Source: Monoraphidium neglectum
Lineage: Eukaryota; Chlorophyta; Chlorophyceae; Sphaeropleales; Selenastraceae
Reading direction: 5' to 3'
DNA length: 29,177 bases
NCBI RefSeq assembly: GCF_000611645.1
Contig: NW_014013266.1
Span: forward strand, 1-29,177
The stretch's first letter is position 1. Each line of letters begins with the position of its first letter. The notes below the pieces were generated by a model that was given only the letters and a program-made list of their open reading frames with translations, was not told the DNA's origin and did no database searches. Positions 24,500 to 29,177 of this stretch are shown here, one piece after another. A program made the translations under genes and the position numbers.

Positions 24500-25351
24500 C
24501 CCAGCTGTTGGCAGCTGCACGTGCTAGTGTGTTGGCAGTGTTGAGTGGCCATGCCTGGGCTGCCCTTGGAGCGCGTTTGAAGGTGCTGAAGGGGGCAAGC
24601 ACTAGGCAGCAGTGTGGAGGGAACTACTGCCATCTGGTTTTTTTTGGGCGGGCGACGCCTACGTACGCATGTAGAAACAAAGAGGCATTCATGCGATCCC
24701 CTCTGGTTTTATGCTGGCCCCCTGGCACATTGCCACCACTGCGGGTCACCATGCTGAACTGAGGCGACGCCGGAGGCCACTCCCGTTGGTTGTAACATTA
24801 ATCCAACAAATTGGTTTCAGTCTGTGGATGAGTATGCGTGTGGCCAGGGGGCAGGCCAGTCGGGCATGCCATTGTAGGTGTGTTGCATTGACATCTTGTG
24901 TTGATGCAGCCGGAAAAACAAAAGTTCCCCCATCTGGAAGGGTGCACTTGTGCAAATCATCTGCAAGAAGGTGGCAGGTTGACTCGATCACGATGCTTTG
25001 TCAGGAGGAGTGCCGAGAGGTGGGTGGGAGGGATGCAGGTGCCTGCTTTGCAAAAGCCGGCCGCATGTAGATGTGACCTACCGAGGTGTAGCACATCATA
25101 CCTTATTCGCGTGCTGCATCGGTCTGTATGGCTGACGTATGCCGTATCATAGATTGATGTTACAAGGATCTGGCGCGTTGAGCATCGCAGCGCACAACTC
25201 CTGATCTCGTCATTTTTGTGCTGCTGGGGTGACGATCTCATCGATATTGACGTCACAAGGGGTTTGCACAACTAGACCAGTCCCCAGATCGCTGGGTCCC
25301 TATCGATCGCCTTTGCTTGCCGAAAGGTATACGCTGATCGCGCGGTGAACG
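24500..25351. other. Intergenic between histidine phosphatase and FHA-Pin1 genes
   Basis: No recognisable exon apart from a possible missed last exon of the phosphatase gene. A TGTAA at 24791-24795 may be that gene's poly(A) signal. Confidence 0.45.
24791..24795 (+). promoter_or_regulatory. Putative polyadenylation signal TGTAA of the histidine phosphatase gene
   Basis: The TGTAA pentamer lies 292 bases after the modelled stop. That distance is long compared with the other genes here and leaves room for an additional 3' intron. Confidence 0.35.
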
Positions 25352-27359
25352 ATGGGCTTCAAACCACCGGAGTGGGCGAGCCAGCCCTGCAGGGAGGCGA
25401 CGCTTGAGGTCCACCGTGGCGGCGGCGCCGTCGATACAATCCCAATCGACGCCCAGCCGTGAGCGGTGCTCTGAGCGAAGACCACTGCCTGGTGTTTGAG
25501 GTTGTATGCGCATGCGCAGCTACTCAATCTACAGAGGACTGGCCATGTGACGTGCGCATAATGTCCTGCTGCTGCACTGATCGTGCTGTTCTGCAACATG
25601 CTCACAACCCCGCCGCGTCCTTTTGCTCGCTGTGCAGGTGGTACCTCCTGGGCAGGCGCGCCCCGATGCAGGCGCACCGCTTGCATTGTGGGCGCAGCGC
25701 TTGCATTGAACCTGCCGTTGGCAGCTGTGCATGATTTGCACACTCTGCTTTGCAGCAGCGGTACGCCTCATGTTGCCCTCTGAGCGGCCATCTTTCTCGT
25801 TCACCCCCTCCTTCGGTCAACTAAGGGATGCGTCTGCGTGTGACATAGCTTTGGAGGGTTCTCATGCGTCGCGACAGCATGCAGCCCTGGTGCACCACAA
25901 TGATGGCCGCCTGTTCCTGATTGACCTTGCATCGGTGAGTATCTGGGGGACGTGGGATGGACAAGCATGGCTATGGGTCTGCCGCGCTCACACTCACCGC
26001 ACGGCGGTTGGACGGTCATCGCACCTTGGCCCTTGGAATTGCGTGTACGCTACGCTCAGGACTCAGGGGCAGGGCTGGATATTGGCCTTGCATCTCCATC
26101 ACACCGCCGACCCCACAACAACCACAGACGCACGGCACGTTCATGGACGGGTCGCGTGTTGCCCCCAACAAGCCTGTGGTCATGAAAGATGGCGCAGTCA
26201 TTGTCTTTGGCGGTGAGGAGGGCGCGACCACATACGTCGTGCGCTGTGAATCGGCGGCGGAGAAACGGCGGGGCGACAGCGGTGGTGAGCAGCAGCTGGA
26301 GCGCAAGCGGTCTGCACCTGGCGGGGCCCTGGCAACTGTGCGCGCCTCGCATCTCCTGGTGAAGCACCGCAACGTGCGGCGGCCCTCCTCCTGGAAGGTG
26401 GGTGCATGCTTGGAAGTCTTGGGGGGTGGGTTGCGGTGGGTGAGACACAAGGCAGTCGCGGCGAAGTGCAGCGCGTCAATGCAGCTGCGCAGCAAGCTTA
26501 GGGCATCACCTGGCATTAGGAGACAGCCGTCTCCAAGGCACAGCCTTGTTTCCTCCTTTGGAAGAAGATCCAGCGCGTTTGTGCCTGCTGCTGTGTGAGC
26601 CTTGACGCGACTGCCCCACCGCCCGCAGGAGCCCACCGTGACACGCACCCCCGAGGAGGCCCTGCGCATGATTGAGGTACTGTATGCTTGAAGTCGCGCC
26701 TGCTGAGCATCGGCTGACCGCGCGCTATTCAGCAGTGGCTGGAAACAAAGCTGCACCCTGCTCATTCACCCGGCGTCAACACCTTCCCAGGGCACGCGCA
26801 CTTCCCTTGCTGAGAACCGTGCCCCTTAACCCTCTGCGCCAGCGGCCCCCCCTCCACCCCGCCCGCCCACCCATGCACCAGGCCTTCCGCGTGCAGCTAG
26901 TGTCGGGAGACCCCTCTCCTGAGGAGCTTGCTGGCAGATTTGCTGACCTGGCCAGCTCTGAGAGCCACTGCAGCAGCGCCAAGCGAGGGGGTGATCTGGG
27001 GCACTTCGGGTGAGTCCATGGTACAGAGGGTGTCAAAGCGTCACTAGACACTGAGCAGGCATCCCGAGGCCCGCCCTGTTCTTGTGTCAGTCCATGCTTC
27101 ACTTTGTGATGTGATCAAGCAGCGGAGATGCCAACAACAAGCAGGCGATATGGCTCCGCTATCTGCTCGGCCCAAAACTTGCACGCCCACTTGCAACCCC
27201 CGCCTTGTTGATAAAGCCGCCAACGCTTGCCCGCCTCAACGCAGGCGGGGCCAGATGCAGGCTGCGTTCGAGGGCCCTGCATTTTCATTGGCAGTGGGGG
27301 AGCTGAGCGGGCCGGTGTCCTCGGACTCGGGAGTACACCTCATCCTGCGGACGGCCTGA
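25352..27359 (+). CDS. FHA domain-Pin1-type parvulin peptidyl-prolyl isomerase
   Basis: Exons 25352-25458, 25638-25655, 25826-25934, 26128-26397, 26629-26676, 26882-27009 and 27245-27359 give 264 residues. The FHA domain covers about residues 6-110: PPEWASQP, then WYLLGR (phosphothreonine-pocket arginine), [20 protein letters not shown] (conserved S and H), [16 protein letters not shown], and VIVFGG. The order resembles NIPP1-type FHA. The parvulin domain covers about 148-264: [18 protein letters not shown] with the phosphate-binding basic triad, [19 protein letters not shown] with the catalytic Cys, AFE, and [17 protein letters not shown] with the last active-site His. All Pin1 catalytic positions I can recall are kept, so it should isomerise phospho-Ser/Thr-Pro bonds. 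A FHA module stands where Pin1 has its WW domain. The protein is probably nuclear or cytosolic; there is no signal or membrane segment. The exon 2/exon 3 junction needs a GC-AG intron (25656-25825), as no GT donor in the right phase restores the FHA fold. Confidence 0.87.
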
Positions 27360-29177
27360 GTGTTGCCGCGTGAACTGGGCGCGTTGCCCTGGTCGTGGTG
27401 CTCTATCTGCGCCCCTGACTGCAAGCTCTTCCTGTGGCGCCCACAACAGCCAGTGCACCATGGTGATACTTGCAACTGCAATTAGTGAGGTGTGCTGTTG
27501 CATGTGGACTCCCGCCCCCCCCCCCCCATAAAAACCCACCTTTGTGACATGGCTGCGTACATAGCGGGGGAGTGCGGGCGGCGTTGCAGCTTTTCACCAG
27601 GCAGGGACGTGGATTAAAAAGTGCCAGAACATTACGATTTAGTAATTTTGCCTTCTGCTGGTTTGCCAGTTTGCTGCTTCCACTTGTCACTTCCTTCCTG
27701 ACTGTGCGGTGGCGACTGGCCCTCGTTTCTCGTTCCAGTTGATGCAGACAGGCACTCCTTTCACTTTCCCACAGCATTCGCACCCGCCCAGCAACTTCCC
27801 GTGCGGACAGTCCCAGCAGCGTGATGCACTGCCGCACCAAAGAAAACAGCCCCTGGCAGCGGCTGGACCTTGCCATGCAGGGCTGGTAGGCAAATACATG
27901 AAGCAGGCCTGTTTGCACTTTGACAGACTTGACTGAGTGACGTCTTGCATCACACGTTATATGCTCCGCGAGCAGAAGACCGGATGCGTTGCCAAGCTGT
28001 ACTGTACTTGCAACCAAGGAGGTTGTGTCATTCACCCGCAGATAACGCGGAAACGCTCGACCGCTGCTCGCCAGAAAGTGCACGCTGCGTGCAAACAGGT
28101 CAACACGACCATGCTGGGTGGTGAAAGGCTGAACGAAGCTGACAGGATGCGTTCAGCAAGCCAATGCGGAAAGGCACGGAGCAATGCAGCTGTTCCCTCA
28201 ACGACCAGCTGCACCGCCATGCACCGCATTCCTAGTGAAAGCAGGCAGGCGGCAGCGCAGAGGGCCAGCGATTGACACAAGGCCTGTCTCTGGCCAAAAG
28301 CAAGCAAGCACCAACGCGGCTACGTGCACTTGCATGAGCTGTGTGTGCAAAATCCCGTAGTGACCAGGGGCAGCGGCGGCGCAAGCAAGCCGTCAAAGCC
28401 ATGCAAAACTGTGCTACAAGGCATCTCACGAGGGCGCAGGCCCGAGGGGCAAATGACCTGCGTGCTCACGACAAGCGCATGCCATGGTCTAAACTGACTC
28501 AAGCAAGGCCGCATCCGGCCAGGTAGCAAAGCCATCGCGACACGTTGCGCTGACATTGCAGTAGGTTGGTACGTTGCCTGGGGCTTGCTCTTGGTGCAAG
28601 CCCCAGGGGCTGCGTGTATGCATAGTTGTGTGAACTTGATGTGTTGTGCCGAGCTCGGTCTCTTGCTGCCGCGTCCAGCTCAGCATCCAGCACATACTGC
28701 CGCGCCGTCTTCAGTGCGCAGCAAGACTCCGGGCGTATCAAAGGCAACGGCGGCGGAGAATAAAGTTTGAGCTATGCCTAAGCAGAATCCGTTTAGAGGG
28801 CATCGGTGGCATGTGAGCTGCAGTGCCTCAAAGAGGCTCGCCTGTGTGACGCAGCACCCTCTGTACAGCAGGAGCCCCGCAGGTGAAGACAGCAGGGTTT
28901 TGGGCTCGCGTGAGGCCCCTGACACACGCTGTATGGCGCAATGGGTGCACACAACGCCTTGGTTTATGAAAGGGTGGAGCGTGCCTAGGCAAATGGAACA
29001 GATGCCGGAGGGGTAGGTCCTGTGAGGGTTGTTGGGCAGGCTCTCATGGGGCAATGCGCCCCCCAAACAACGATCAGGGCAGCAGCGGTCGCCTATGCAG
29101 GGGACCGAGCCGTCTCCAGGGCGGCTGGCGCGGCTTGCCGATGGCGCACAACCGACGTGGCCGCGGGCTGTAGGCTC
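27360..29177. other. Right-edge region without a supportable gene
   Basis: There are open frames up to 226 codons on the minus strand and shorter ones on plus, but none has recognisable motifs. A run of about 14 C lies near 27515-27528. The plus-strand segment 28680-28770 is preceded by a CAG acceptor and reads to a stop in a K/S/T/A-rich frame, so it could be a terminal exon of an unseen gene; I cannot support that further. Confidence 0.4.
28577..28607. repeat. Perfect 12-bp inverted repeat with 7-base loop
   Basis: The arm cctggggcttgc (28577-28588), the loop tcttggt, and the exact reverse complement (28596-28607). Confidence 0.92.

Noticed and set aside
27403..28083. 226-codon minus-strand frame in the right-edge gap
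   Set aside because: No motif is visible, it runs over the poly-C/poly-G stretch, and its composition is unlike the neighbouring genes.

Overview
The window is nuclear DNA of a green alga (Chlorophyta). The signs are GC-rich coding sequence, many short GT-AG introns, several poly-glutamine (CAG) tracts, and the green-algal polyadenylation pentamer TGTAA a short way downstream of four of the six stop codons. The proteins fit: the NOT3-like protein has the C-terminal form I associate with plants, and a GatC amidotransferase subunit with a transit-like N-terminus is present. I cannot name the species. All gene models below were assembled by hand from splice-site consensus, reading-phase bookkeeping and remembered family sequences. 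No search was run.

Layout, left to right. (1) 31-9675, +: the 3' 16 exons of a giant coiled-coil protein of the nuclear-basket TPR/Mlp1/NUA type, cut at the left edge. (2) 9986-10732, -: a complete three-exon prefoldin subunit 4, convergent with the first gene. (3) 11652-16241, -: a complete nine-exon CCR4-NOT subunit of the NOT3/NOT5 (CNOT3) family with 25 uninterrupted CAG codons. (4) 16242-18762: about 2.5 kb with no assignable gene but two perfect inverted repeats. (5) 18763-20599, +: a five-exon gene joining organellar GatC to an EMAP-II/Arc1p-type tRNA-binding domain, with a large CTG tract inside one intron. (6) 21136-24499, +: a poly-Q protein whose C-terminal third is a histidine phosphatase (phosphoglycerate mutase-like) domain. 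(7) 25352-27359, +: a FHA domain fused to a Pin1-type parvulin prolyl isomerase. (8) 27360-29177: no gene I can support.

The genes do not form a pathway; this is an ordinary eukaryotic gene neighbourhood. The products touch mRNA export and the nuclear basket (NUA), mRNA deadenylation (NOT3), cytosolic tubulin/actin folding (prefoldin), organellar Gln-tRNA(Gln) formation (GatC), and phospho-dependent signalling (FHA-Pin1, histidine phosphatase).

The points most worth following are the GatC-EMAPII fusion, the FHA-parvulin with a probable 18-nt microexon and GC-AG intron, the CUG tract in the GatC intron, and the CA/TG tracts placed next to splice sites.
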